DNA from: Coffea arabica
Taxonomy: Eukaryota > Streptophyta > Magnoliopsida > Gentianales > Rubiaceae
Assembly (NCBI RefSeq): GCF_036785885.1
Contig: NC_092317.1
Span: 3,598,501 to 3,662,500 of the forward strand
DNA: 64,000 nucleotides
Direction of reading: 5' to 3'
Shown: positions 26,102-37,213 of the stretch, in pieces
Layout: every line of letters starts with the position of its first letter
How positions within the stretch are numbered: position 1 is the first letter of the stretch
The notes under the pieces: model-generated
The model's input: only the letters and a program-made list of their open reading frames with translations
Told to the model about the DNA's origin: nothing
Database searches by the model: none
Program-made: the position numbers and the translations under genes

Positions 26102-26888
26102 AGCATACTGTCTCTCTGTTTCTTCTCATTGGTTTTGTTCATTGCTTCATCTGTCCACATTGGGAATGATGGCTTAGATTTCTGGTTGCCATTGTCATCC
26201 CCTGTTCTCTGCAATGTCAGTGTACTAGTTCTCTTGATGTAGTGAAAGTGAAAACTTTGATATCTAGATACCAATCTTGAGAACGTCTAGGTAGAAATCA
26301 CGTACAAGAATGGTGAGCATACAGTGACAGGTACTGTTTGTGCAGTCCAATTTTTTCTTGTTCAATAAAATGTTATGTTATTCCTTGCTGCTGTATTAAT
26401 TATTAAAATTTTGTCGTTATATTTGTGGTGTGAACATGGTTTTGGGCTAGTCCAACTGAAGCTAGTAAATAATTTTCCAATGATTCAGCAATCAGCAGCT
26501 CGCCAGAAGAAACCAACTCCGTTATCTCATTGTAGAGTTGTGTAACCCAATTTTAGTTCAAAATTAATCCAGTTGCCTGATGAAATACTGAGCCGTGGTT
26601 AATAAACGGACGAATTGGTGCCGAAGTATGCAAGGTTCAAGAAGCAGGAGGAGAGATGATACAAATCAAATGAACCTCAGACTTTACAGTTTTAAAGCCT
26701 TAATAAGTTAAACGGGTATAGCTATGAATAATGAAGATTATAAATTGAAATCTCGCAGAAAATTAGTCACATTCAAAGGATATTCTGCAGCACAAGTAAT
26801 ACTTGCCTAGATTCTGGTATGTAGAATGATTAGTTACGTTATTTCACTCAATAATACTTGAGAAATCTATCCTACCAAGAAAGCATAT
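26102..26888. other. Convergent 3' region between uS15m and proline-rich genes
   Basis: It should hold the 3' UTRs of both genes. An AATAAA-like signal (TTCAATAAAATG) at about 26360 fits the plus-strand gene. No other feature seen. Confidence 0.5.
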
Positions 26889-28136
26889 TTAATCGTTGAA
26901 TGGAGGCGAATCTGGTTGCGGGGGATCCTCAAAAGGAGGGATAAAAGGCAGTGGGGGACTCTGCTCTTGCACCACCGGTACAGCATCCGGTGACGGTGGC
27001 ACAAAGACGAACGGCAGCGGCTGAAATGGGCTCTCGGGCATATCAGGTATCAGCGGAGGTGCAAAGAAAAAGTCGGGTGCTTGTGGAAGTGGAAATGTTG
27101 GTGACTGAAACACACCCCCGTCATCCGCTGGAGGGCTTGGAGTAAATGTGAAAGGCAATTCAGGTGGAGTATAAGACGGGATAAGTGTTGGTGCTGGTGG
27201 CGTGAAAATGATGTCTGGGCCGTCTTGTGGTGGAAGAAAGAAGTCTGGTGGAGGAGATAATATGGGTGCAAGAGGAGGTGCTGGGGTGAATATATCTGGC
27301 GGCAAGTCTGGTATTAGTGGTGGAGGAGAAACTACGGGGAATGTTGGAGAGTCTGGGTTGGTATCGGGTGGTGATAACCACGGAAAGACGGGTGGTTGTA
27401 GCAGTTCAGGGGGTGGGGGTGAAGGAACAAGTGGTGGTGGGGGGAAAATAATGGGGAGGTCAGGAGGAGGAGGGGATGGTGAAGGAGGGGGTGGCGATGG
27501 GACCAAGGGTGGTGGTGGTAAGGGCGGAGGTGGCGATGGTGAAGGTGGTGGAGGGGATGGGGATGGTGGGGGCGAGGAAGGAATTGCAGGTGGTGGGGGT
27601 GAAGGTGAAGGTGATACAGGCGGCGGTGACGGTTGAACAGGTGGCGGTGAAGGGACTACGGGTGGAGGCAGCGATATGGGTGGTGGTGAAGGTATGAGCG
27701 GTGGTGGTAGCACTGCAGGTGGAGGGGAAGGAAGTAGCGGTGGCGGTAAAGGAATAAGTGGAGGAAGAGGAGGAGAAGGCTGCACAATTGGCGGCCGCGG
27801 CGGAGTCGGGCGGGGAGAGGGAGTTGGCCTAGGCAGGAAAGGGTTGTTTCCGGAAGACCTTGAGAAAGGCCATTGGCCGCAGCTTCCAAATAAATATGAA
27901 TAAAGGGGGTCACAATTTGATGATCCTCCTGATCTTCTTCCTCCGCTGCTGCCTCTTCTGCTCCTCCTCCTACTGCCAACTCTATTTCTTCTTCGTGCAC
28001 TTCTTAGTTCTTGATCCTCTTCTTGTTGACTCGATTTTGTATGGTTATCCTTGGGGTGATTTCTGGAATATTGTGCAAATGATGAATTGACAAACAGCAA
28101 TGCTATCAGAGTCACTACCAGTACGTTTCTTTTCAT
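26889..28136 (-). CDS. Secreted proline-rich, extensin-like protein
   Basis: A single-exon, 415-residue protein. Residues 1-21 (MKRNVLVVTLIALLFVNSSFA) form a signal peptide. Next comes an Arg/Ser/Gly-rich basic block (about residues 45-73, RRRNRVGSRRRSRRG), then a short conserved-looking element CDPLYSYLFGSCGQWPF at about 75-91 with two Cys. The remaining 300 residues are dominated by SPPP and PPP repeats broken by acidic or hydrophobic stretches (DLPIIFPPP, PDIIFTPP, PLIPDLPPD). SPPP runs are sites of proline hydroxylation and arabinosylation in cell-wall glycoproteins. The YXY motifs used by classical extensins for crosslinking are scarce. A cell-wall role is likely but unproven. It is convergent with the uS15m gene. 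Confidence 0.8.
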   Translation of the reverse strand: MKRNVLVVTLIALLFVNSSFAQYSRNHPKDNHTKSSQQEEDQELRSARRRNRVGSRRRSRRGSSGGRRSGGSSNCDPLYSYLFGSCGQWPFSRSSGNNPFLPRPTPSPRPTPPRPPIVQPSPPLPPLIPLPPPLLPSPPPAVLPPPLIPSPPPISLPPPVVPSPPPVQPSPPPVSPSPSPPPPAIPSSPPPSPSPPPPSPSPPPPLPPPPLVPSPPPPSPSPPPPDLPIIFPPPPLVPSPPPPELLQPPVFPWLSPPDTNPDSPTFPVVSPPPLIPDLPPDIFTPAPPLAPILSPPPDFFLPPQDGPDIIFTPPAPTLIPSYTPPELPFTFTPSPPADDGGVFQSPTFPLPQAPDFFFAPPLIPDMPESPFQPLPFVFVPPSPDAVPVVQEQSPPLPFIPPFEDPPQPDSPPFND

Positions 28137-28271
28137 CCTCAGTATTTTTGTTCAGTAGTGCACTTGTCTACGTTCAAGAACTGGAGAGCATCTCCGCACC
28201 AATTCTAGTAGTAATACTCTGCTTAAAACAGAAGCAAACTTGCTAGTGGTTTGATAATACGCCGCCCACCT

Positions 28272-28282
28272 CGTATATAAAG
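28272..28282 (-). promoter_or_regulatory. Possible TATA box of the proline-rich gene
   Basis: On the minus strand CTTTATATACGAG lies about 140 bp before the start codon at 28136. This is a plausible distance; inferred from sequence and position only. Confidence 0.35.
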
Positions 28283-28397
28283 ACCAGTAGTCGGATAAAT
28301 AAATTAAGCAGTAATTAATACTACTACCAGTTCTAGCACTTGAGTAGGGTTGATACAGCTGCTGCTGGAAACCAACTGGAGCAGTAATTGAAGCCAG

Positions 28398-28808
28398 CTA
28401 AATGCTACGAGTATCGATGCAAATGGATTTGGATGGAGACACTGACTGAGGATATTTACTGTACATTACGTGCATGCGGCGTCTGTGGCCGGGGTTGAAT
28501 GGGAAGTGTGGCCGTGTTTCAGGTTGCAGTTGAAGGGTGGGCGGAGGAATGGGTGGGAATTCAATGAAAGGGTTGCCTAGTTTTACGTGCCATTTTTGAC
28601 ATGAACAATCATCCTTGAATGCATTCGCAAGAGTTATGCATTTGCTCTCAATAATGCTTCCTTGAAACATACGTACTGTATACATGTAGTTGTACAAACG
28701 CACTCCCAAGTCTTCTTCCTTTGGATATTGTGTCGCGCACTGTCCTGAGAATTTCGTTTCGGATTGCCCTGCAATTATATGTTGTGCAAACACCGAAGGA
28801 GCTACCAT
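28398..28808 (-). CDS. Hypothetical ORF, 136 residues, doubtful
   Basis: An uninterrupted frame from ATG at 28808 to the stop at 28398. It contains CITLANAFKDDCSCQKWHV and a short Pro-rich piece (FPPIPPPTLQLQP), but no domain I recognise and no signal peptide. It lies upstream of the proline-rich gene on the same strand. It may be a chance frame. Confidence 0.2.
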   Translation of the reverse strand: MVAPSVFAQHIIAGQSETKFSGQCATQYPKEEDLGVRLYNYMYTVRMFQGSIIESKCITLANAFKDDCSCQKWHVKLGNPFIEFPPIPPPTLQLQPETRPHFPFNPGHRRRMHVMYSKYPQSVSPSKSICIDTRSI

Positions 28809-29829
28809 TCAACCCGGGTTTGAACACCGGACCGGAATAACCAATTCAACCGCTTGAATCTCGAACCAACATTATATTGGCCGGACCTATATTGAATCTG
28901 AAAAACTAAGAAAGTTCTGTTTGATAAGTCAATTCAACACTTAAACTTTATGAATTCAAATCTTGATGTGTTCAGATGTGTTTGATAACCAAAAATTAAA
29001 TATTTGAATTAATTAAATGGCACTGAATTTTTTAGGCAAAACTTGCTCTAAAAAATAAGTGATAAACTGTTGACTTATCACTGAATATGATATATACTCA
29101 AATGTATGTGATATAATACTTAATCATTCAATAACTTAATGGATTCAAATTTCAGTTTTCAATTTTATCAAACGTGCAAATGAATGAATAGTAAAATACC
29201 AATTAACTCGGTCTAAACTAGTCAAAATTGAATGATTGAATTGGTTACCACTAATTTCTTCCTCTTTTTTTTTGGTTTCATAGTTCAGCATCATTCAAAT
29301 TATTTACTATTAATAAAATAACTAAAAAAAATCTAAGCACTTAACGTGAACAATTGAACCGATTGAAATGCAAACTGAAAACACATTCTATTCATTCATC
29401 GGTCTAATTTTTAGAACGATGAATTTAGTTGAAGACGTATGATGGATCTATATTCGGCTGAGCTGGTACAATTACACTCGCCATTTTTTGAAAATCTTAA
29501 ATTCACTTAAAGAAAAATGTTGTTGCTCTAAATTGCAATGTGTCGACAGTTTAAACTTTAAAAGTACTGTAAAGATGTGGGCTTTCGGAATTCTATAGGC
29601 TAGTAAACTGTAGTATAAGATGTAATTGTTTAATAAAATTTAAGAAGATTTCTCTGCCGCCAGTGACTTCTATACTTGCTTTTCTTTGAAAGCCATCAGA
29701 TAGTTATTTGGAGGATTAATACTTACTAATAGTTATTTGGTGCAACCCATTTGTACACTAAAGGTACTTGTGTCACCGTTTGAAGGAGAAAAAATATGGT
29801 TATTGATTATCATTATTCGTCCGTCCATT
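28809..29829. repeat. Spacer with decayed transposon pieces
   Basis: At 28815-28860, CCGGGTTTGAACACCGGACCGG resembles the ends of the CCGGTT-rich element at 59542-60150. At about 28917-29174, CTGTTTGATAAG and TTATCAAACGTGC form inverted ends of a MITE-like block of about 260 bp without a clear duplication. No gene seen. Confidence 0.4.
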
Positions 29830-29980
29830 GTGTTTGGATTGCAATTTTTTGGAGTTTTTGTAGAAAATGTACTATAGTAATTTGACGTATGCGAGGTAAA
29901 AAGGTGATTAGAAAATGTATTCACGAAAAATATAGAGATTTTTTTTTTTTTTTTATAGAAAATCCCTTTCCAAACAAGGC
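29829..29980. mobile_element. MITE, GTTTGGATTG family, copy 3
   Basis: It starts TGTTTGGATTGCAATTTTTT and ends CCCTTTCCAAACAAGG. The middle (TTTGACGTATGCGAGGTAAAA) matches copy 1 at 15238-15400 in the same orientation. Confidence 0.6.
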
Positions 29981-30821
29981 TGTGCGAAGATTGTGAATTC
30001 GGCTTTCTACTGTCTGAGTGTGGTGATGTTCAAGTTCAAGTGCCCAAATCATTTATTTGGGCCTTCAGCAGCCACTCACCACCTCAAATTATGACACCTT
30101 TTTCACTTTGCTACATAATGTGGATCACGGACTCAACTGGTTGGTTGTTGGGTCGACAGTTCCTCGTGAGCCGTTCTTTTATGTTCAATCTAACAGTATA
30201 TATAATTTCATTTGTTCAGACTGTATATTACTTTCAATACAATATAATACAATGTAAATGGAGAATGAATTTTCTTGGGCCTAAATATTTTGTTCGTTAG
30301 AGGCAGAGGATTGTATTTCATTCGACTTGAGGGTGTTCTGGGTCGAAATTCTACTAGGGCTGTGACTGTCGTTGTATAAACTGGGCCGCCCTTTTCAAGT
30401 CTTCTAAACGGCAGCCGAAAACTGGCCGGGAAGAGTAAAAATCCAAATTATCAAGCCCAAATATGACAATAAATGCATTGGCGGTTCGTGCGATTAATTA
30501 GTAGTATGCATTTTGATTATAAAAAAAAAAATTATGCATTAAGTTTTTGTACACCGACAATGTATACATTGTTGGATGCATGACAATTAATCAAAGAGAA
30601 GGGAAAAGTGGAATTTAAAAAAGTAAGGAAAAAGGGCACGAGGAGATCTACAAGGGATTCAACTTTAGCCATTAGATCAAGGCTTTCTCGACACGCACAC
30701 ATATATATATAAAATTCTTAATTTAATTATCCATTCCAAGTGGCATGCCTAAATAAATAGAATTAATGGGTCACATGAATATTTGAGTTTTAACCACCAT
30801 ATTCATATGCAACAACACTTA
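29981..30821. other. Spacer, no gene seen
   Basis: Open frames near 30040-30300 overlap each other and lack domains. No feature supported up to the TTA at 30819-30821 that flanks the Tourist-type element. Confidence 0.5.
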
Positions 30822-31621
30822 GGGTCTGTTTGGTTGGAAGTAAAATATTTTCCTTGGGAAAATATTTTCCGTGGAAGTAATTTTCCATGAAAATCATTTC
30901 CCTTTCATCATTTTCAGGTGTTTGGTTAGCTTATTGAAAATATTTTCTTACTTCATTTTTCTGGTGTTTGTTTAACTTTTGAAATATTTTTACTTTTATC
31001 TCTATCTTTACTTTCTACACATTATAACTATATACTTCTTGCTATGCAAAATAAGAAAATTTATCTCATTGTTTAACTTTAAAAAATCTTGGAGAAATGT
31101 ATATATGAATAAAAAATATCTCCTTAAGCAATAAACAAATTGCTGGCCATTTAATGTCAAATATTAATCACATGCAATGCTTATTGTGACTTATATCTTG
31201 CACTCTCACTGCTGAAAGTTCTCTAGAAAAGAATGTCCCTATTATACATAATTAATTACTAGCATAGGATGAGCAGGATGAAATTTTTTTTTTAATTTTG
31301 AATATACTAGGGGGAGGGTTGGGTGGTATGAGGGAGGGAGTGTAAGGAAGAGATCTTGGGTTCGAATTCTCCTGTTTACACTAAAAAAAAAAAAGAACAT
31401 ACTACAAGATGTTTTCAGTAAATTTGGAACATACTACAGGCGGGATGCATACATTTCGGAAAACAACTTCAGTAAGTTTGGAAGGAAAGTTGTTTTCCAT
31501 AAGATGAGTGAAAATATTTTACATAGGAAAATGTTTTCAGTAACTTTTGTGCAACCAAACACGGGAAATTAGGAAAATATTTTCCTGGAAAACATTTTCA
31601 CCCGAAACAAACGGACCCTTA
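30819..31621. mobile_element. Tourist-type (PIF/Harbinger) MITE flanked by TTA
   Basis: The element runs 30822-31618 (797 bp). It starts GGGTCTGTTTGGTTGGAAG and ends CGAAACAAACGGACCC, inverted ends, with TTA on both sides, the target of PIF/Harbinger elements. Sub-terminal sequences rich in GAAAATATTTTCC are also inverted. It has no coding capacity. A short SINE-like insertion seems nested at about 31310-31394. Confidence 0.7.
31301..31405 (+). mobile_element. Possible short SINE nested in the Tourist-type element
   Basis: A B-box-like TGGGTTCGAATTCTCC is followed 15 bp later by a run of twelve A residues. Flanks GAATATACTA and GAACATACTA agree at nine of ten bases. The body is only about 85 bp, so it may be a truncated copy. 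Confidence 0.35.
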
Positions 31622-31840
31622 ACTAAACTAATTTTCTTTCAGAATTTCTCTCTCTTCTTTCGTGATAACCTGATCATTTTTAATAAATTTGAATTACTAC
31701 TTTTTATTATGATTTCCCTCTTTCTTCTAACAAACTATTATTATTTTTCAATTCTGTAATATATTTTATTCAAATGTATTAAATTTATTTAGTTGGTACT
31801 TCATTAACGTTGGGAACCGTGCTGTTACAACAGTAATGAC

Positions 31841-31967
31841 ATTTCCGTCAAAAAATTGCGTCGTTTTTCGTGATCACATTTTCCTATTACCTTTTTTCCT
31901 CACATACATCAAATCGCTACAGTATTTTTTCCATGAAAAATCACGAAAAATGCAATCCAAACACAAC
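31841..31967. mobile_element. MITE, GTTTGGATTG family, copy 4, left end missing
   Basis: The core from AAAAATTGCGTCGTTTTTCG to GCAATCCAAACACAAC matches copy 2 at 15411-15542 closely. The left GTTTGGATTG end is replaced by CATTTCCGTC, so the copy is truncated or altered there. Confidence 0.6.
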
Positions 31968-32450
31968 CTTAGTTTTTATATCAAGGGAAGAAGGAAGGAA
32001 TCAAGAAAGCATGCTTGTCATTTTCCGCGAGGCCAGCGGTTCAGAACAACGCATTATGATGGAATAATTTACAACTGCATGTGCAATTATTGTAATTAAT
32101 TAAAATGACGTTAAAAGTGGCATTAGCAATCATAAAGTAATACAAAATGACGTTTGTTACTTGTTTAATTTAGCTAAATATGCTTTAATTGTTTCACTTC
32201 AAATCAAAAGGAGCTTCATCATCGAGCAACAACAACACTTCGACTGATTAGTCATTTCCACAACTGATCAACCTTTTCTTTGAAGCACACAACTGATCAA
32301 CTTGCCTGAAGTTGGCCTTAGGACTATGACAGGACATGCTGCGAGTATTTATGAACTATCTACAAAGCTCAAACGCTATGATCGGTTGCTGAATAATTGA
32401 GTTTTAGTATCGGTATGGTAGTCTTCAATTATATTTCGCTTTTTCAGGCT

Positions 32451-32666
32451 GGTTTGGATTGAGAAATTGGACCAAGAATTTAAAACCCACTTCAAATTGC
32501 TATAGTTGTTTAGATTATTTAAGAGGCATTAGGATTTGTAATTAGTTAATTATTAAAATACATTTTAATTACTAAAATAATTAGTGATTTACAAATTTAA
32601 GTAATTGTAACAACCAGAGGCATTTGAAGGGATTTCAAAATTTTCATCAAATTCCTCAATCCAAAC
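32451..32666. mobile_element. MITE with TTTGGATTGAG ends
   Basis: The block starts GGTTTGGATTGAGAAATTGG and ends CAAATTCCTCAATCCAAAC, inverted ends of about 20 bp with few mismatches. Length about 216 bp. No coding capacity and no clear target duplication. Confidence 0.55.
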
Positions 32667-33688
32667 GCAAGAAATTAGAAAAACTACTAACAAATCTACA
32701 ACAACTAGTTCTCCTATAGGGAATACAATTCTATTTCCTTATCCCTAAATCTTAAGTAAATCTTCCCCTAATCTTCAAACACTAAAAAAAAAAAAAAAAA
32801 AATTTAGACGTTATCAACCGATAACTAGTAGTCACATTTTAGATATTTGTACTTACTATTTACAACTCTCAAAATCACTTTATACATATCAAGAATTTGA
32901 ATATCCTTTTATTTATTCCTACAAAAAAAGAAGCAAGCTTATCTTTGGATTGTTTTGACGCTCAATTTATATATTATCAAGAATTTCAATGTTATTTTTT
33001 TTATAACGTAAGTAGGAGGTATCGAAACTTTTTGCTTATACTTTTTCTCCCCTCCCCCCAATTTCAATATCATTTATTTACTTCCACGGCCAAAAAAGAA
33101 GGAAAAAATTTATGTTAGAATGGTTTTGCCACCTTAACCCCAAAAGAATAAAAATAAAAATAAAAATCAGTTACACCAATTTTTTTTCACCACTAGTTTC
33201 CACTTTACAATAAAAAAGAAAAGGATATTAAAAAGAAGAATCCTACTTGCCACTTTCCACTTTTTCAGAAACCACAACCCGGTACGTGACTGTCTTTAAA
33301 ACAGGGGAGGAGGGCACTGTGGCATCATCTTTTGATAACTGCCACATGATTGTCGTGCAATTGACACTCCTTTTCTGGGTTTAAAAAAGGCATTGGTTTT
33401 TCCTGCCACTTTTTCTTTGTCTTTTCTGGGGACCAAATTGCAGACAGATGCAACACGAAAGACTAGGAAGACTGAGATTACACATCCAAAGTTTTTGTAC
33501 TGTTCTTGCTGCTTCAGTGCCACTCTGCAACTACATTTGAATTGAATTTCAAAGCGCTCCATACAAAGTTACACTATCAGACAATAAAGACAGTTTCATT
33601 GCAAATCCCATTTCCAAGATTTCCCATTTCCCCCTGTCTGTTTGAAAATCTGTAAAAGGGGTTGATACAAAAGACAGCGAGAAGAATC
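32667..33688. other. Upstream spacer of the receptor-like kinase gene
   Basis: A/T-rich sequence with an A-run at about 32785-32802. The last few hundred bases are likely the promoter and leader of the kinase gene at 33689. Nothing else recognised. Confidence 0.45.
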
Positions 33689-36600
33689 ATGAAAGTTCTG
33701 ATTTTGGTGGTACCCGTCTTGATTTTCAGCTCACCTTTGCTCTCATTTCCTGTGGATGTGAAGCCAAACCCTCCTGTTTCTGACCCTGTTCTTCCTACTG
33801 AGAAAGAGCCCCCTGTTTTCCCTACTTCGTCTCCTGGTGTGGAAGCTCAATCTCCAGGTAATTCAATAATGTCTTGCCATGTTTCTGATTTCTACTAGCA
33901 CTTGATTGTGAATATGAGTTCATGCTCGTTTTGTTGTTAATTATTGGATGACTACTTCAAGTTCTGAAATTATGAAAAATACTGATCTTGTTGCCGTTTT
34001 GGATATATTTGCGAAATTTTCCCTTGTCCACGGAAATGGTCGCCTTATCATTGAGAGTACTATTTTATCGTACTTCTCTGTACTTTCAGCAAATCAGGAT
34101 TTGAATTTGACACTAAAACCTGTAACAGCTCTGTCAGCAAGTACCCATCCTTCCCCCGATGACGGTTCAGTTGGGGTGCTTTGCATTGAGAAATGTTAAG
34201 CAGGAGAAAAAGAACGTTGTAGATGATTGATAAGCTGTTCTTTTTCCTTTTAAAGTCGTAATGCTGTCTAAAGCCCTTTTTTTTTTGCCCTTTTTTGGTC
34301 CATCTTGGGCTTTGAAGGAGAGGCGGCTGTCAGGGCAGTCCATCATCAGGACATAAACAAGAAAATTTTAATTGCACTCGTGGTTTCTGCAACTCTTCTT
34401 GGTGGAATATTATTATTGCTGTCGTGTTTTTGGTTCTACAGACTCAAAAAGTTAAAGAGTTCCGATACAAAGGCAAACCAGAACTCAAGTATGATGCTTT
34501 CTTCAAGATGCCTTTAAGTCCTTCTAATTTCTTTTTCCTATCTTATTTGTACATTCTGTAACTTGCATTACAACTTATTTTGAGTTTGGATTGCTTTCTC
34601 AAGATGCTGCAAAAGGGGTATCATTGGGTCCAATTTTGGATAAAATCACTTCTTCAAAAGCTTTTGGAAAGAAAGGTTCAATTGCTGTTATTGAATACCC
34701 TTTGCTAGTAGCTGCAACCAGCAACTTCAACGAAGACAACATTCTGGGTGAAGGTGGATTAGGATGCGTATATAAAGCTCAATTTAGTGATAACTTCCAT
34801 GCAGCTGTCAAAAGACTCCATGGTAAATGGCAGGACTCCGAAAGAGAGTTCGAGGTAAATTCCAATCGACAATTCTTGAGGATTCTATTTGATTTTATCC
34901 ATTTTGCCTGTATTTTTATTTACTGCTTTCGTCATTGGAATTGCAGAATGAGGTAGATTTGTTGAGTAAAATCAAGCATCAAAATATAGTTTCAATTCTA
35001 GGGTACTGCATTCATGGAGAGACACGGTTTTTGGTGTATGAATTGATGCAGAATGGGTCTTTGGAATCTCACTTGCATGGTAAAATGCCTCCCTACTTTT
35101 TGATGTATTATATTATGTGCATTCTGCATAATGTCTTTTGGTTTCTCAATTTGTGTTTCATTAAAAGAGATTAAGTTTCTCCTTTACTTTAGGACCTTCT
35201 CATGGATCAACTTTAACTTGGCATCTACGGATGAAAATTGCTCTAGATGTAGCAAGGTATGACATTGAGGAGGATCTGTCCCTCAAGATGTTACTCAACG
35301 CCCCAAACCACCCCCCCTCCCCAATAACTTTTTGGCCTGTTTCCATTTCTTGTAGACTAAGATGTATCTCTGAATTGACTAGAGGACTGGAGTATTTGCA
35401 TGAGCGTTGTAACCCTCCGGTGATACATAGGGATCTCAAATCCGCCAACATCCTCTTGGATTCTACCTACAATGCAAAGGTGAAATGTGGATAGGAGCTA
35501 TGCCTTCAAATTCCTTCACTTTGCAAATGGAAACTTGATGAGTATTTGTGATAAGCTAATGAATTCCACTTTCATACAGCTTTCTGATTTTGGCCTTGCA
35601 ATTAGTGGCGGGAACCCAAACAAGAACAGCATAAAGCTTTCAGGAACTTTGGGTTATGTTGCTCCAGAATACCTCCTAGATGGTATGATAGAGTACCTTA
35701 AGATTTGCAAAATTACATTATGTCAATTACATTGTTGCAGCTAAAGTTGTCTGTTCATTCTTTTGATTTTGTTCTGTTGACATGAGCTTGAATAAACTTT
35801 TTTTTTTTTTCCCTATTGGTCAATGGAAAGATCATACTTTTGAATAGGCATCTGCTGTTGCTTCTTTTGCTAAACAAATATCAATCTTCCTGGCGTAATT
35901 ATGCATTTGAGTTATGTTTCTTGGTTTCAAAAGGTTTTTCATTACAACCCGCACTGGCATCTTAAATAATAATGACCTTGGTGCTGTATCACAAGTACAT
36001 GTTGGATGCCCCATGATAGGGATCTAAATAATGACCTTGAAACATCTTAACAGAGCCATATCTTGATTGCTGGATCAATTTCAATTATCCTTCTGAAAAC
36101 TGTTGTCAGTCTCTGCTCTATCTTCCACTGTTCCTGTTGTCTCATACTTGGAAACTTCCAAGAATTACTGCATTCAATGCTTATTGTAGTTTTTCTGCAA
36201 TCTTTTTTGGATTTTGATATCTCTGCAATCCTTGATTGACGGACTGCTTGACCTGAATAAGTTTTATGTGTCACTTTTAGTGCACACAGTTGAAGCAGAA
36301 ACACTATGTGGGCTGTTTTTTGCAATCAAAAACAAAATTACTATTAGCATTTTGCTGATACGGGACTTCGCTTAAAAACAAAGATTATTTGGCATCAAAG
36401 TCTGGGCCTTTGAGGAGCAAGCATTAGGTTGACCATATAAAGTATAAACACTGTTAAGCTGAAGTGACTTCCTTAATAAGATAGGGCAATGAGGATTTCA
36501 GTTGTCAGAGGTGGTGGTAAAAATCCCTTTCTGAGAAGATAGTGTCCTCCTTTAACTTTAAAAACTCTGCTGCTGTTGCCAATGTTCATGAGCCATGTAT

Positions 36601-37213
36601 AGAGAATGTCTTGTTCAGCAACTGCTGATGCATGAGCTTTTATTTAAAATTGTTCTGTATGAAAAAAAGAACTTTTAACTGTAGTTGTTTAATTGACGTT
36701 TAGGTAAATTAACTGAGAAGAGTGATGTATATGCATTTGGTGTTATTCTACTGGAGCTTTTAATTGGAAGAAGGCCAGTAGAGAAAATTACTGAAGCTCA
36801 GTGCCAGTCTATTGTTACATGGGTAAGTTCTCCCTAATGCTTGTCGGTTCAAGATCTGGTATCTCAGTAAGCATACTTTCTGATGCAATCTTCCTTTTTC
36901 ATCATGCAGGCCATGCCTCAGCTCACTGATAGGTCAAAGCTTCCCAAAATTGTAGATCCTGCCATCAGGAACAAGATGGATTTGAAGCACTTATATCAAG
37001 TTTGTATTAAGACAACTTTTTAGACTGCTTAGCAGAATAATGCCTTCTTATCAATTACTGATTCAACTCCAATTATTCCTCTGGTAGGTTGCTGCGGTTG
37101 CTGTCCTGTGTGTACAGCCAGAACCAAGCTACAGACCATTGATCACAGATGTCCTTCACTCCTTTATTCCCCTCGTTCCTGTTGAGCTTGGAGGATCATT
37201 AAAAGTTGCATAG
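33689..37213 (+). CDS. Receptor-like protein kinase (At1g80640/At2g25220-like)
   Basis: Ten confident exons: 33689-33857, 34318-34488, 34604-34854, 34947-35079, 35193-35256, 35383-35479, 35580-35682, 36704-36822, 36910-36999, 37088-37213, giving 440 residues. A possible extra in-frame exon (34090-34164) would add 25. The N-terminus is a signal peptide ([19 protein letters not shown]) and a short Pro/Ser-rich outer part with no LRR or lectin domain. One membrane helix follows ([19 protein letters not shown]). The kinase domain looks active: GEGGLGCVY loop, Lys in [17 protein letters not shown] (RD type), DFGLA, APEY, and the [18 protein letters not shown] helix. It should be a membrane-bound Ser/Thr kinase; the ligand is unknown. 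The upstream ectodomain exons are the least certain part. Confidence 0.88.

Noticed and set aside
27202-27697. Long Gly-rich open frames on the plus strand
   Set aside because: They are the complement of the CCX-rich coding of the proline-rich gene and have no independent support.
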